From positions 1 to 26,206 of the forward strand of contig DGTF01000069.1 of the NCBI GenBank assembly GCA_002394235.1: a stretch of 26,206 bases of DNA. Reading direction: 5' to 3'. Positions 26,127 through 26,206 of this stretch are shown piece after piece. Position 1 is the first letter of the stretch. Each line of letters begins with the position of its first letter. Position numbers and translations under genes: made by a program. The DNA is from Eubacterium sp. UBA4343 (lineage in GTDB: Bacteria > Bacillota > Clostridia > Lachnospirales > Lachnospiraceae). The notes below the pieces were generated by a model. That model was not told the origin of the DNA. It did not search any database and saw only the letters and a program-made list of their open reading frames with translations.

Positions 26127-26206
26127 TCTGATCCCTGTGATGAAGCGGAAGTATCTCCGCTGTACAGGTATCGGAAACCGTGCGTGAATTGAAAAAGCAA
26201 ATTCCA

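Overview
The window reads as chromosomal DNA of an anaerobic Clostridia member, most likely Lachnospiraceae-like. This rests on moderately GC-rich coding DNA with strong AGGAGG ribosome binding sites, the clostridial rnf order C-D-G-E-A-B, an archaeal-type V-ATPase operon in the order H-I-K-E-C-F-A-B-D, and a gut-Firmicute set of NusG-II, Gx-transporter, ApbE, YhaO/YhaN-like, CoaX, sortase B and DUF951 genes. The taxonomic call is inference from gene content; no rRNA is present.

Layout. (1) 47-1559: an apparently intact IS30-family insertion sequence with 14-bp perfect terminal inverted repeats and a minus-strand DDE transposase. (2) 1560-2115: an AT-rich stretch with a near-consensus promoter (TTGACA, 17 bp, TATTAT), then about 470 nt with no credible protein gene but many tight hairpins, ending in an intrinsic terminator. 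I read this as a candidate structured noncoding RNA, and it is the most unusual part of the window. (3) 2116-2460: no gene seen. (4) 2461-11635: a promoter (TTGAAA, 17 bp, TATAAT), a leader of about 250 nt, and nine V-type ATPase genes closed by a terminator. (5) 11834-17249: promoter, the six-gene rnf operon, a degenerate 33-bp tandem repeat and a strong terminator. (6) 17308-19772: a NusG-domain-II membrane protein, a Gx-transporter-family membrane protein and, behind its own promoter, a lipoprotein ApbE flavin transferase. (7) 19937-23952: an overlapping SbcD/SbcC-like (YhaO/YhaN-like) pair. (8) 24023-26068: type III pantothenate kinase, class B sortase and a DUF951 protein.

How the genes fit together. 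Rnf couples ferredoxin:NAD+ electron transfer to ion export. The V-ATPase c subunit carries the full set of sodium ligands known from Enterococcus hirae NtpK, so the two adjacent operons probably form one sodium-based energy module. ApbE would covalently attach FMN to the SGAT/SGCT threonines of RnfD and RnfG. The NusG-II and Gx-transporter pair resembles the EetA/EetB pair linked to flavin-based extracellular electron transfer. The genes from 19937 on are housekeeping or surface functions with no obvious link to this module.
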